A stretch of 64,000 nucleotides of DNA from Paraburkholderia susongensis (lineage in GTDB: Bacteria; Pseudomonadota; Gammaproteobacteria; Burkholderiales; Burkholderiaceae), in assembly GCF_900177725.1 (NCBI RefSeq), contig NZ_FXAT01000004.1:496001-560000 (forward strand), written 5' to 3'. How positions within the stretch are numbered: the stretch's first letter is position 1; every line of letters starts with the position of its first letter. The notes below the pieces were generated by a model, which did no database searches, was not told the DNA's origin, and saw only the letters and a list, made by a program, of their open reading frames with translations. The translations under genes were made by a program, and so were the position numbers. Positions 1 to 7,490 of this stretch are shown here, piece by piece.

Positions 1-291
1 GTGCTGCCGTCAATGAGCGTGACCGAGATCGCGCAGATGATCGACGCCTGCGCGCTCGTCGTTGGCACAGACACCGGTTTCGTCCATCTCGCGCACGCGC
101 TGCAGAAGCGCACCGTGATGATCTTCACCGCGACCTCGCCGTCGCATTGCGGCGTCGACGCGCCGTTCCGTTCGATCTCGATCGGCGACGGGCGCTCGGT
201 GCCGCCCATCGGCACGGCGCTCGAAGCGCTCGACTACGTGCTCGCCAGCTCGGACCAGTTCGCGGAGCAGCACGGCTCAGCCGCCGCCTGA
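1..291 (+). CDS. Glycosyltransferase family 9 (heptosyltransferase-like), C-terminal part only
   Basis: The last 96 codons of a gene that begins before the window. The sequence VVGTDTGFVHLAHAL matches the nucleotide-sugar-binding loop near the C-terminus of family 9 glycosyltransferases (heptosyltransferases of LPS core synthesis, such as WaaC, WaaF and WaaQ), where an Asp-Thr-Gly followed by His contacts the donor. The segment after it, with TSP and a conserved Gly, also fits the family. These are cytoplasmic, inner-membrane-associated enzymes that add heptose to the lipid A/core. The member cannot be decided from this fragment, so no symbol is given. The stop is TGA at 289-291. Confidence 0.7.
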   Translation: MLPSMSVTEIAQMIDACALVVGTDTGFVHLAHALQKRTVMIFTATSPSHCGVDAPFRSISIGDGRSVPPIGTALEALDYVLASSDQFAEQHGSAAA

Positions 292-856
292 GTCCCGCGA
301 GTCCTTTTCCCGCGTTATTGCGCAATCGTTTGCGCGGAAAGTTTGCACGAAAGAAAAGAGGCGCGACGCGCACTCCACTCGTGCGAGCGGGTAGTGTCGC
401 GTCGCGCCTCCAAAAACGCCCGTGTCGGGGAACGACGGGCGGAGAGGAATCGATTACACGCCTGTTAAATCTGTTTCGTTGAGCGCCGCGGCGGCGCGTA
501 CGTTCTGCGGCGAATCCAGCGCGCTCCAGCGAACCGTTGCGATGCAACGCCTCAATGCCCGGCCTCTATGCAGGAAGCCTATGCCGGCTATTTATCCAGC
601 GGGCCGCGTATGCACTGCCGGCAAGGCCTGCGTGACACCACTGTGCTCAACGCAGTATAGGCGGTGTTCTCCGCCATATCGACGCGATGCCGGACCTGCG
701 GCGCCCAGGTATCGAATGGGTGGATCAGCCGTGCCAATCCTGTAACACCTGCGTGAACTTCCCTTACAAATGGCAACGTTCGCCGGGGGGCGGATCGTGT
801 TCAATCGAGACATTCGGGGCTTGGACTCGAATCAATCTGACTCGATGGAGAACAAC
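292..856. other. Intergenic region without a convincing gene
   Basis: About 565 bases between the glycosyltransferase and a small lipoprotein gene. Short open frames exist (for example 422-745) but show no recognisable protein, no good ribosome binding site and no family motif. The only structure I can point to is the inverted repeat at 358-410. The part closest to 857 must hold the promoter of the lipoprotein gene, but no clean sigma-70 boxes are evident. Confidence 0.5.
358..410. repeat. 13-bp perfect inverted repeat, possible terminator
   Basis: GAGGCGCGACGCG (358-370) pairs perfectly with CGCGTCGCGCCTC (398-410) around a 27-base loop. On the minus strand the stem is followed by TTTTCTTT, which would suit an intrinsic terminator in that direction, although no minus-strand gene lies nearby. 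On the plus strand it lies 67 bases after the glycosyltransferase stop. The loop is long for a strong terminator, so the role is uncertain. Confidence 0.45.
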
Positions 857-994
857 ATGAAACGCTTGATTCTGACTCTCGCCGCCGGCACGCTCCTCGC
901 AACGGCACTAGGCGGCTGCGTCATCGCGCCGGCGCCGGGCTACTACTACGGTGGCGGCGGCTATTACCATCACGGCTACTATGGCTACCGTTGA
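857..994 (+). CDS. Small Tyr/Gly/His-rich lipoprotein
   Basis: A 45-residue protein with a Lys-Arg N-terminus, a hydrophobic stretch (residues 3-18) and the lipobox ALGGC, so it should be lipidated on Cys19 by the Lgt/Lsp pathway. The mature part is only about 27 residues and is dominated by Tyr, Gly and His. The start chosen is the ATG at 857, which has GGAG 6-9 bases upstream; an in-frame ATG four codons earlier lacks a comparable site. Short lipoproteins with Gly/Tyr tails are common in Burkholderia genomes and have no established function. The His/Tyr tail could bind metal, but that is inference. Confidence 0.65.
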   Translation: MKRLILTLAAGTLLATALGGCVIAPAPGYYYGGGGYYHHGYYGYR

Positions 995-1013
995 AGCCGA
1001 TGCCCAGCGCCGC

Positions 1014-1193
1014 TCAGGTCACGAGCATTTCGAATGCGATGACCGCGGCGATGGCCGCCGCGTTTGCCGCGAGCGCTTCGACGACAATGCCTTTCCACGT
1101 CGCCGGACGAAAACGCAGGGCAAGCAGCAACGCGCCGAGCAAGGCCAGCGCGATGATCATCACGATGTCGGCATTGTGAAGATGGATGCTCAT
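1014..1193 (-). CDS. Small inner-membrane protein, two predicted helices
   Basis: A 59-codon gene on the minus strand. It starts MSIHLHNADIVMIIAL, then a hydrophobic helix (about residues 9-27), a short basic loop RFRPATWKG, and a second hydrophobic helix (about 36-56), ending with TGA at 1014. The ribosome binding site AGGGAGA lies about 7 bases before the ATG, which strongly supports translation. The two-helix hairpin with a positive loop suggests a small inner-membrane protein. I do not recognise the family. The divergent-codon alternative on the plus strand (991-1179) is Ala/Ser-rich and has no such support. Confidence 0.7.
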   Translation of the reverse strand: MSIHLHNADIVMIIALALLGALLLALRFRPATWKGIVVEALAANAAAIAAVIAFEMLVT

Positions 1194-1308
1194 GCGAGTC
1201 TCCCTGTTTCTCTTAGGGTTATGTCAGGGAGTATAGGCAAGTCAAAAAGACGCGCAAGGCGGGGGATTTACCCAGGCGCGTCCGCCAAATGGCCAGCAGG
1301 AAAGAGGG

Positions 1309-1339
1309 GTGCCGGATGCATCGAGGATGCATCCGGCAC
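1309..1339 (-). terminator. Intrinsic terminator after the MHS-type transporter
   Basis: GTGCCGGATGCATC (1309-1322) and GATGCATCCGGCAC (1326-1339) form a perfect 14-bp stem with a 3-base loop. It lies 34 bases beyond the stop of the minus-strand transporter gene. On that strand the stem is followed by CCCCTCTTTCC, a moderate pyrimidine tract. Confidence 0.7.
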
Positions 1340-1372
1340 TGCCCGGCTCGTGCGCGCAGCTTCATCGCTGCG

Positions 1373-2680
1373 TCATTTCATGAGGCTTTCGTCGCGCGTT
1401 TCGCGCATGCACAGCACGCCCAGCAGGCTCACGGCCGCGGCGACCGACACATACGCGCCGACCCACGGCAGCCCGCCGTGCGCGGCGAGCACCTGCGCGA
1501 TATACGGCGCCACCGACGCGCCGAGAATCCCGCCGAGGTTATAGGCGACACCGGCGCCGGTATAGCGCACGTTGGTCGGGAACAGCTCCGGCAGCAGCGC
1601 GCCCATCGGCGCGAAGGTCACGCCCATCAGGAACAGCTGGATCACGAGGAACAGCAGCACGAGGAGCGGCTCGCCGCTGCCGAGCAGCGGCGCCATCGTG
1701 AAGCCCGACAGGATCGCCGCGATGATGCCGACGATCAGCACCGGCTTACGCCCGAAGCGGTCGCTCGCGTGCGCCGACAGCGGCGTCGCGAGCGCCATGA
1801 ACACGACCGCGATGCACAGCAGGCCGAGGAAGGTCTGCCGCGAAATATGCAGTGTACCGACGCCGTACGACAGCGAGAATGTCGTCGCGTTGTAGAACAG
1901 CGTGTAGCAGACCACCATCGCGAGCGCGCCGAGAATGGTGGGCACCCAGTGTTGCGAGAACAGCGTCGCGATCGGCACGCGCACGCGTTCCTTGCGCTCG
2001 ATCGCGGCCGTGAATGCCGGCGTCTCGGCGATCTTCAGACGCACGTAGAGGCCGAGCGCCACCAGCACCGCGCTGACGATGAACGGCACGCGCCAGCCCC
2101 AGCTGCGGAACTGCTCGTCGGAGAGCGACAGGGAGAGCGCGAAGAACAGGCCGTTCGACGCGAGAAAGCCGATCGAGGGCCCAAGCTGCGGGAACATGCC
2201 GAACCAGCCGCGCTTGCCGGCCGGCGCGTTTTCGGTGGCGAGCAGCGCGGCGCCGCCCCATTCGCCGCCGAGGCCGATGCCCTGGCCGAAACGCAGCACG
2301 CACAGCAGGATCGGCGCGAGGCTGCCGATCGCGTCGTAGCCCGGCACGAAGCCGATCAGCGTGGTGGACAGGCCCATCACGAGCAGCGACGCGACGAGCG
2401 TCGACTTGCGGCCGATGCGGTCGCCGAAGTGGCCGAACAGGAACGAGCCGATCGGCCGCGCCACGAACGCGATGCCGAACGTGACGAACGCCGATAGCGC
2501 CTGCGCGGTGGCCGAGCCGTGCGGGAAGAACACGGGGCCGATGACGAGCGCCGCAGCGGTCGCGTAGACATAGAAATCGTAGAACTCGATCGCGGTGCCG
2601 ATGAAGCTCGCGAAGATGATTCGCGCGCTACTGTTTTGCCCGCTTGCGGGCTGGGCCGCGGAAATCGGCGAAGTGGACAT
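1373..2680 (-). CDS. MFS transporter, metabolite:H+ symporter (MHS) family
   Basis: 435 residues, the usual length for MHS-type permeases (ShiA, KgtP and ProP relatives), which import organic acids or osmolytes with protons across the inner membrane. The N-terminal FIGTAIEFYDFYVYATAAA and the loop 2-3 motif GHFGDRIGRKS are typical, and a second copy of the loop motif, SDRFGRKP, precedes helix 9. About twelve hydrophobic segments can be seen. The start chosen is the ATG at 2680, preceded by GGAGA; an open frame continues upstream to 3001 but has no membrane or family character. It is a single-gene unit closed by the hairpin at 1309-1339. The substrate cannot be told from sequence. Confidence 0.85.
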   Translation of the reverse strand: MSTSPISAAQPASGQNSSARIIFASFIGTAIEFYDFYVYATAAALVIGPVFFPHGSATAQALSAFVTFGIAFVARPIGSFLFGHFGDRIGRKSTLVASLLVMGLSTTLIGFVPGYDAIGSLAPILLCVLRFGQGIGLGGEWGGAALLATENAPAGKRGWFGMFPQLGPSIGFLASNGLFFALSLSLSDEQFRSWGWRVPFIVSAVLVALGLYVRLKIAETPAFTAAIERKERVRVPIATLFSQHWVPTILGALAMVVCYTLFYNATTFSLSYGVGTLHISRQTFLGLLCIAVVFMALATPLSAHASDRFGRKPVLIVGIIAAILSGFTMAPLLGSGEPLLVLLFLVIQLFLMGVTFAPMGALLPELFPTNVRYTGAGVAYNLGGILGASVAPYIAQVLAAHGGLPWVGAYVSVAAAVSLLGVLCMRETRDESLMK

Positions 2681-3034
2681 GCAAGGGTCTCCATATGTCG
2701 TGACGCCGCTCCTCGCTGTGCCTTGTTTCGCAGACAGGCGGCGCGCGGGGGCGGCATCCTCGTTGAGGTTATAAGCTGCGGCGCCGCTCGCGGGTGGTGC
2801 CGCAGCATTGCAACAATCGGCTCGTGCGCCGCACCGGCGGGTAGACGGACGGCGTGAGTCATGCCGGAAGGCTCCGGCGCGGGGAATCGGAAAATTATAG
2901 CGAGCGCCGTTGTTGCACAGCAATGGCGGCGTAAGGCTGCGGGTGCAATGATAGCCGCGTGCGCCCGAGGACTTCACGCCGCAGTGTGCCGTGCCGCGCA
3001 CCGCGATGTGTGACGCGGCACGCGCAACCCGCGC
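2681..3034. other. Intergenic region upstream of the MHS transporter
   Basis: About 354 bases between two minus-strand genes. It must hold the promoter of the MHS transporter. No conserved ORF, no clear hairpin with a T-tract and no palindromic operator were found. Confidence 0.5.
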
Positions 3035-3622
3035 TCAGTCGAGCGTTTCCGCTTGCGGCGCCGCCAGCTCGCGCAACTGGAATTTACCGTTGTCGTTGAA
3101 GAGCCAGTCTTCGAACAGTTCGAGCTGGCCGCGACCGTTCAGCAGTTTGCCGGGCGGTATCGGCAGAGGCGCGGAGCGCCGCAGCGTCGCGAGCGCGGTG
3201 CTTTCGGCTTCGTCGTCGCCGTTGGTGCGATAGATCGACGACTCGACGATGCGTCCGTTGCGATCGACCGTGAACGAAACCACCACGAGCGAGCGCAGCA
3301 TCGCCTGCGGCTTGCCTTGCAGCACATACGACGGATTGCGTTCGGTGATGCGCCGCGCGACCGCGTCGCGGTATTGATCAAGTGCCGCGCTGTTGATCGC
3401 GGCGACCGGCGTGTTGACGGTTTCGTGCGGCATCAGCGGTGTGATCGTACAGCCGGCGAGGGTGGCGATGCCGAGCGCGGCAAGCAGTGCGCGAGGTGTG
3501 CGCAACGACAGCGGCAATGACAGCGGCAACGCACTCGCGCGCGCCGTTGCGGCGAAGCGTTCGATGCGTTGCAAGCGTTGAATCACACGGCGGGGCAGAA
3601 GGGTAGATATGCGGGAGAGCAT
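3035..3622 (-). CDS. TonB-domain lipoprotein (energy transducer TonB family)
   Basis: 195 residues. A basic N-terminus and a hydrophobic stretch end in the lipobox LAGC (about residue 58), pointing to a lipidated envelope protein. The C-terminal half resembles the TonB C-terminal domain: VVVSFTVDRNGRIVESSIY, then an Ala/Leu-rich helix and a strand ending in PLPIPP. True TonB proteins are anchored by an N-terminal helix and carry a Pro-rich periplasmic spacer, which this protein lacks. The first residues before the lipobox are unusually long for a signal peptide and the ATG at 3622 has no clear ribosome binding site, so a later start (for example a TTG near residue 41) is possible. No exbB/exbD genes are nearby. 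Confidence 0.7.
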   Translation of the reverse strand: MLSRISTLLPRRVIQRLQRIERFAATARASALPLSLPLSLRTPRALLAALGIATLAGCTITPLMPHETVNTPVAAINSAALDQYRDAVARRITERNPSYVLQGKPQAMLRSLVVVSFTVDRNGRIVESSIYRTNGDDEAESTALATLRRSAPLPIPPGKLLNGRGQLELFEDWLFNDNGKFQLRELAAPQAETLD

Positions 3623-3795
3623 CGTCGACGGACACTGCGAAGAGGGCCTGATTGGATGGTAGTCAAAAACCGTCAGTATTCAATCAGCGTTCGCCCGCTG
3701 CTGTACTTGCTGTTGCGCGTGCTCATGCATGCGCCCGCTACGCGTACTCACGACGCGTGCAGCGCCTCGCTGTAACGGCCGGAAATATGCGCGAA

Positions 3796-3824
3796 TTGGT
3801 CGCGACGAGAAACGCGCCTACACT
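3796..3824 (+). promoter_or_regulatory. Sigma-70-type promoter of the candidate small RNA
   Basis: TTGGTC (3796-3801) and TACACT (3819-3824) are separated by exactly 17 bases. The predicted start of transcription is about 3830-3832, and no translatable ORF follows before the terminator at 3866-3891. Confidence 0.5.
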
Positions 3825-3830
3825 TTAATG

Positions 3831-3891
3831 GCCTCTTCAATGAGGCATCGGTGGAAGTCTTTTTCAGCCCGCTTTGCGCGGGCTTTCTTTT
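3831..3891 (+). ncRNA. Candidate small RNA of about 60 nucleotides
   Basis: Downstream of a promoter-like sequence is a short two-hairpin unit. Hairpin 1 is GCCTC (3831-3835)/GAGGC (3842-3846) with loop TTCAAT. A single-stranded stretch ending in a run of T follows. Hairpin 2 is AGCCCGC (3866-3872)/GCGGGCT (3878-3884) followed by TTCTTTT, a standard intrinsic terminator on the plus strand. No plus-strand protein gene lies upstream for this terminator to serve: the neighbours (TonB-domain gene and argH) are both on the minus strand. A stand-alone promoter plus terminator with no ORF between is the usual signature of a small regulatory RNA. I cannot assign it to a known RNA family. Confidence 0.5.
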
Positions 3892-3947
3892 ACCTTCTGT
3901 GCGTGGCTCATGCGGCTCGCACGAAAGAAGCGATCCGGGTGAAGGCG

Positions 3948-3978
3948 AAAAAAAAGCGAACCCGCATAGTGGGTTCGC
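3948..3978 (-). terminator. Intrinsic terminator of argH
   Basis: On the minus strand GCGAACCC, a 7-base loop, GGGTTCGC, then eight T (the A-run at 3948-3955). It lies about 75 bases after the argH stop and is a textbook rho-independent terminator. Confidence 0.85.
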
Positions 3979-4052
3979 CTTCTTCATGCCCGCAGGGAAG
4001 CGGACGACAGCAGGACCGCAAGCGCACGCTCACAGCCCCGCCCGAACATCGC

Positions 4053-5459
4053 TCACTTCAGCGCCGCGCGCGCCGCTTTCACCGCGGCCAGCACCTGCTC
4101 CGGCGCCGTGCCGCCCGGATGATTGCGGCTCGCGACCGACCCTTCGAGCGTCAGATACGAGAACACGTCCTCGCCGATCAGATGCGCGGCGTTCGGCAGC
4201 TCGCTGCGCATTTCGTCGAGCGTGAGGTCCGCGAGATCGCAGCCGCGATCGGCGCACACGCGCACCGCGAGCGCAACCGCTTCGTGCGCGTCGCGAAACG
4301 GCAGGCCGCGCTTGACGAGATAGTCGGCGAGGTCGGTCGCCGTGGAAAAGCCTTGCAGCGCGGCCTCGCGCATCGCCTGCGGCTTGACCGTGATGCCGGC
4401 GACCATTTCAGCGAAGATGCGCAGCGTGTCGGCGACCGTATCGACGGTGTCGAACAGCGGCTCCTTGTCTTCCTGATTGTCCTTGTTGTACGCGAGCGGC
4501 TGGCCCTTCATGAGCGTGAGCAGCGCCATCAGATGGCCGTTCACGCGGCCGGTCTTGCCGCGCGCGAGTTCGGGCACGTCCGGGTTCTTCTTCTGCGGCA
4601 TGATCGACGAGCCGGTGCAGAAGCGGTCGGCCAGATCGATGAAGCCGACGCGCGGGCTCATCCACAGCACGAGTTCTTCGGAGAAGCGCGACACGTGTGT
4701 CATCACGAGCGCGGCAGCAGCCGTGAATTCGATCGCGAAGTCGCGGTCGGAGACGGCGTCGAGCGAGTTCGCGCAGATGCCGTCGAAGCCGAGCGCCTTT
4801 GCCACGGCATGGCGGTCGATCGGATAGCTCGTGCCGGCGAGCGCCGCCGCGCCGAGCGGCAGACGGTTCATGCGCTTGCGGCAGTCGATCATGCGCTCGG
4901 CGTCACGCGAGAACATTTCGACGTAGGCGAGCAGGTGATGGCCGAACGTGACCGGCTGCGCGACCTGCAGGTGCGTGAAGCCCGGCATGATGGTCGATGC
5001 GTTCTTCTCCGCGATATCGAGCAGCGCGGTGCGCAGCCCGGTGAGCAGCCCGCCGATGCGGTCGATCTCGCCGCGCAGCCACAGGCGGATGTCGGTCGCG
5101 ACCTGGTCGTTGCGCGAGCGGCCGGTGTGCAGGCGCTTGCCGGCGTCGCCGATCAGCGCGGTCAGGCGCGCTTCGATATTGAAGTGGACGTCTTCGAGAT
5201 CGAGCTGCCATTCGAATTCGCCGCGCTCGATTTCACCCTTGATCTGCGCCATGCCGCGCTCGATCGCGGCGAGGTCGTCGGCGGAGATGATCTTTTGCGC
5301 GGCGAGCATCGAGGAGTGCGCGAGCGACCCTTCGATGTCGACGAGCGCGAGACGCTTGTCGAAGAAAACCGACGACGTATAGCGTTTGACGAGCTCCGAC
5401 ATCGGCTCCGAGAAGCGCGCCGACCAGGCTTCGCTTTTTTTGTGCAGTTGGGACGTCAT
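4053..5459 (-). CDS. argH: Argininosuccinate lyase
   Basis: 468 residues, the normal length. It catalyses the last step of arginine biosynthesis, splitting argininosuccinate into arginine and fumarate in the cytoplasm. The fumarase/aspartase superfamily signature [12 protein letters not shown] is present, with the flexible catalytic Ser loop. The N-terminal [11 protein letters not shown] and the [12 protein letters not shown] block (Thr and Asn of the active site) also match ArgH. It is transcribed alone on the minus strand and closed by the terminator at 3948-3978. The start is the ATG at 5459. Confidence 0.97.
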   Translation of the reverse strand: MTSQLHKKSEAWSARFSEPMSELVKRYTSSVFFDKRLALVDIEGSLAHSSMLAAQKIISADDLAAIERGMAQIKGEIERGEFEWQLDLEDVHFNIEARLTALIGDAGKRLHTGRSRNDQVATDIRLWLRGEIDRIGGLLTGLRTALLDIAEKNASTIMPGFTHLQVAQPVTFGHHLLAYVEMFSRDAERMIDCRKRMNRLPLGAAALAGTSYPIDRHAVAKALGFDGICANSLDAVSDRDFAIEFTAAAALVMTHVSRFSEELVLWMSPRVGFIDLADRFCTGSSIMPQKKNPDVPELARGKTGRVNGHLMALLTLMKGQPLAYNKDNQEDKEPLFDTVDTVADTLRIFAEMVAGITVKPQAMREAALQGFSTATDLADYLVKRGLPFRDAHEAVALAVRVCADRGCDLADLTLDEMRSELPNAAHLIGEDVFSYLTLEGSVASRNHPGGTAPEQVLAAVKAARAALK

Positions 5460-5673
5460 GGTGTTGGGCGGTTAGGCGTGTTAAACAGCAGTTGAGCGGG
5501 TGGTTATGCGGCAGTTTGAGGCGATGCTGCGACGGCTATGCGCTGGCTCGGCGAGCGGCGCGGACCCCAGCGACGCGACTGCGCGTGCCATGCAAAAGCG
5601 CCGCCGCGGCGAAGAAAGATAGCGATTTTAACACCGGGAGCGCGCGTTCAAAGCGCTGCCGCCGCTCTCGCGC

Positions 5674-6486
5674 CTACTCCCGCACCAGCACCACGAGCTT
5701 CAAATCCTCGCGATGCGCGGGCTTGAACGTGATCTGGTCATAGACGATGCACCCGTCGCGCGGATGATTGAATTCGCGCCGCCCGCCCTCGCGCCCGCCG
5801 ACGTCCTGCGACGCCCAGTAGCGCGCGAACTCGTCGCTCGCGGCGGACAGCGAATCGATCAGCGCGCGCGTCGGCGCGTCGCTCAGATGGCGGATCGAAT
5901 CGGCGCGGAATTCGGCGGCAAGCCGTCGGGCCCGCGTTTCCCAATCGACGATCAGCGCGCGCGCGGCCGGCTCGGTGAACGTGTAGCGCAGCAGGTTGCG
6001 GTCGTGCGCGCCATCGAGCCAGCCGACGAACAGATCGGCCGCGCGCTCGTTCCACGCGAGCGCATTCCACTGGCGATCGAGCACGTAGGCCGGTGTGTTC
6101 ACGAGTTGCACCGTTTGCAGCAGCGTGGCGGGCGCATCGGCGGCGGCCGGGTCGGGCTCGGCCGGATCGCGCTGCGCGGCGAGTTCGAACAGGTAGGCGC
6201 GCTCGGCGCGCGAGAGCTGCAACGCCACCGCGATGCGCGCGAGCGCGTCGGCGGAAGCGGACACCGGCCGGCCCTGCTCGATCCACGTGTACCAGGTCGG
6301 GCTCACGCCGCACAATTGCGCGACTTCCTCGCGCCGCAGGCCGGGCGTGCGGCGGCGCGGTCCGGGCGGCAGGCCGACCGCCTGGGGCGCGAGCCGCTCG
6401 CGGTGGGCGCGGATGAAGTCGCCGAGCGCGCGGGCCGGCGTGGCGTCGAGCGGCGGCGGGTGATCGGCGGAAGACGGCGTGCTCAT
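5674..6486 (-). CDS. XRE-type regulator with MmyB-like ligand-binding domain
   Basis: 270 residues. The N-terminal third carries a helix-turn-helix in the arrangement RRTPGLRREEVAQLCGVS, followed by PTWYTWIEQGR, which is characteristic of the XRE subfamily with a C-terminal MmyB-like PAS-fold domain. The C-terminal two thirds contain the matching landmarks TPAYVLDRQWNALAWNERA, NLLRYTF and a final hydrophobic strand. Such proteins usually regulate a divergently oriented neighbour, here the methyltransferase at 6623. The ATG at 6486 is preferred because the longer frame (to 6606) would run through the shared promoter region. The ligand is unknown; fatty acids have been found in one crystal structure of the family. 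Confidence 0.85.
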   Translation of the reverse strand: MSTPSSADHPPPLDATPARALGDFIRAHRERLAPQAVGLPPGPRRRTPGLRREEVAQLCGVSPTWYTWIEQGRPVSASADALARIAVALQLSRAERAYLFELAAQRDPAEPDPAAADAPATLLQTVQLVNTPAYVLDRQWNALAWNERAADLFVGWLDGAHDRNLLRYTFTEPAARALIVDWETRARRLAAEFRADSIRHLSDAPTRALIDSLSAASDEFARYWASQDVGGREGGRREFNHPRDGCIVYDQITFKPAHREDLKLVVLVRE

Positions 6487-6541
6487 GCGATTGGGTTGCG
6501 CGTGGAGGGGGTAATAGAGATACCAGAATAATTGCTTAACT

Positions 6542-6553
6542 TGTACTGGTACA
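6542..6553. promoter_or_regulatory. Inverted-repeat operator candidate TGTAC-TG-GTACA
   Basis: A perfect 5-bp inverted repeat with a 2-base spacer, in the 136-base divergent gap between the XRE regulator and the methyltransferase. It overlaps a possible plus-strand -35 (TTGTAC 6541-6546), which is 17 bases from a -10-like TATTGT (6564-6569). The position suggests the binding site of the adjacent XRE regulator. The assignment rests only on symmetry and location. Confidence 0.45.
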
Positions 6554-6622
6554 CGGCTGCTTCTATTGTAGCGGCTGGAACCCCGCAACGCGCTGCCATC
6601 CCACACCTAACTGGAGCTACCC

Positions 6623-7375
6623 ATGAAGCATCACGATCAGGTCGCCGACGCCTTCGGCTCGACCGCCGCCGCCTATTTGACGAGTCAGACCCATGCCACC
6701 GGCGCCGATCTGCGCACGCTTGCCGACGCGATTGCCGCGACGCCGGGCGCGAGCGTGCTGGATATGGGCTGCGGCGCGGGGCACGCGAGTTTCGCGGTCG
6801 CGCCGCACGCGCGGGAGGTCGTGGCGTACGACATCGCGCCGCAGATGCTCGCAACGGTCGAAGGCGCGGCGAAAGACCGGGGCCTCGCCAACATCCGCAC
6901 GCAGCAGGGCGCGGCCGAAACGCTGCCGTTCGCCGATCATTCGTTCGACTGGGTGGTGAGCCGCATGAGCGCGCATCACTGGCACGACGTGCCGCGCGCG
7001 CTCGCCGAGGTGCGGCGCGTGCTGAAGCCGGGCGGCAAGGTGCTGTTCATCGATATCGCGGGCATCGATCATCCGCTGCTCGACACGCATATTCAGGCGA
7101 TCGAACTGTTGCGCGACGGCTCGCACATTCGCGACTACCGCGCCGACGAATGGGTCGCGCTGTTCGAAGCCGCGGGTTTCAAGGCGTCGATTCGCGAGCG
7201 CTGGCGTATCGACCTCGAGTTCAGTTCGTGGGTCGCGCGCATGCGCACGCCCGAGCCGCGCGTCGTCGCGATTCGCTCGCTGTGGGACAACGCGCCGGAT
7301 GAAGTGCGCCAGTATTTCGACGTGCAGGCGGACCACTCATTCAAGCTCGACGCGTTGATGATCGACGCGCATTGA
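6623..7375 (+). CDS. Class I SAM-dependent methyltransferase
   Basis: 250 residues with the Rossmann-fold methyltransferase motifs in order: motif I LDMGCGAGHAS (about residues 46-56) binding S-adenosylmethionine, an acidic residue after strand 2 (YDIAP), GAAETLPFADHSFDWVVS (motifs II/III) and RVLKPGGKVLFID. The pattern is that of the UbiE/Coq5-like Methyltransf_11 group that methylates small molecules. The substrate is unknown. The ATG at 6623 has CTGGAG about 7 bases upstream. It is divergent from the XRE regulator, which probably controls it, and is closed by the shared terminator at 7381-7415. Confidence 0.85.
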   Translation: MKHHDQVADAFGSTAAAYLTSQTHATGADLRTLADAIAATPGASVLDMGCGAGHASFAVAPHAREVVAYDIAPQMLATVEGAAKDRGLANIRTQQGAAETLPFADHSFDWVVSRMSAHHWHDVPRALAEVRRVLKPGGKVLFIDIAGIDHPLLDTHIQAIELLRDGSHIRDYRADEWVALFEAAGFKASIRERWRIDLEFSSWVARMRTPEPRVVAIRSLWDNAPDEVRQYFDVQADHSFKLDALMIDAH

Positions 7376-7380
7376 AAAAA

Positions 7381-7415
7381 GCCGTGCATGACCGATGAGT
7401 CATGCACGGCTTTTT
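7381..7415. terminator. Bidirectional intrinsic terminator between the methyltransferase and ppc
   Basis: GCCGTGCATGAC (7381-7392) and GTCATGCACGGC (7399-7410) form a 12-bp stem, with six A before and five T after, so it can serve both the plus-strand methyltransferase and the convergent ppc gene. Confidence 0.85.
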
Positions 7416-7490
7416 GCCAGCCCCGGGGCCGATCATCCTGCATCGGCCCGCGAGTCCGCTTCAGCGTCGATCAACCTCAACCCGTCAACC

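Noticed and set aside
422..745. A 107-codon plus-strand frame after the glycosyltransferase
   Set aside because: No ribosome binding site, low-complexity Arg/Pro/Ala content and no family similarity recognised.
991..1179. A 62-codon plus-strand frame after the small lipoprotein
   Set aside because: Opposite strand of the better supported two-helix membrane protein gene; no ribosome binding site.
3729..5495. A 588-codon open frame on the plus strand opposite argH
   Set aside because: Arg/Ala/Glu-rich antisense frame produced by strong GC codon bias of argH; no family motif and argH on the other strand is unmistakable.
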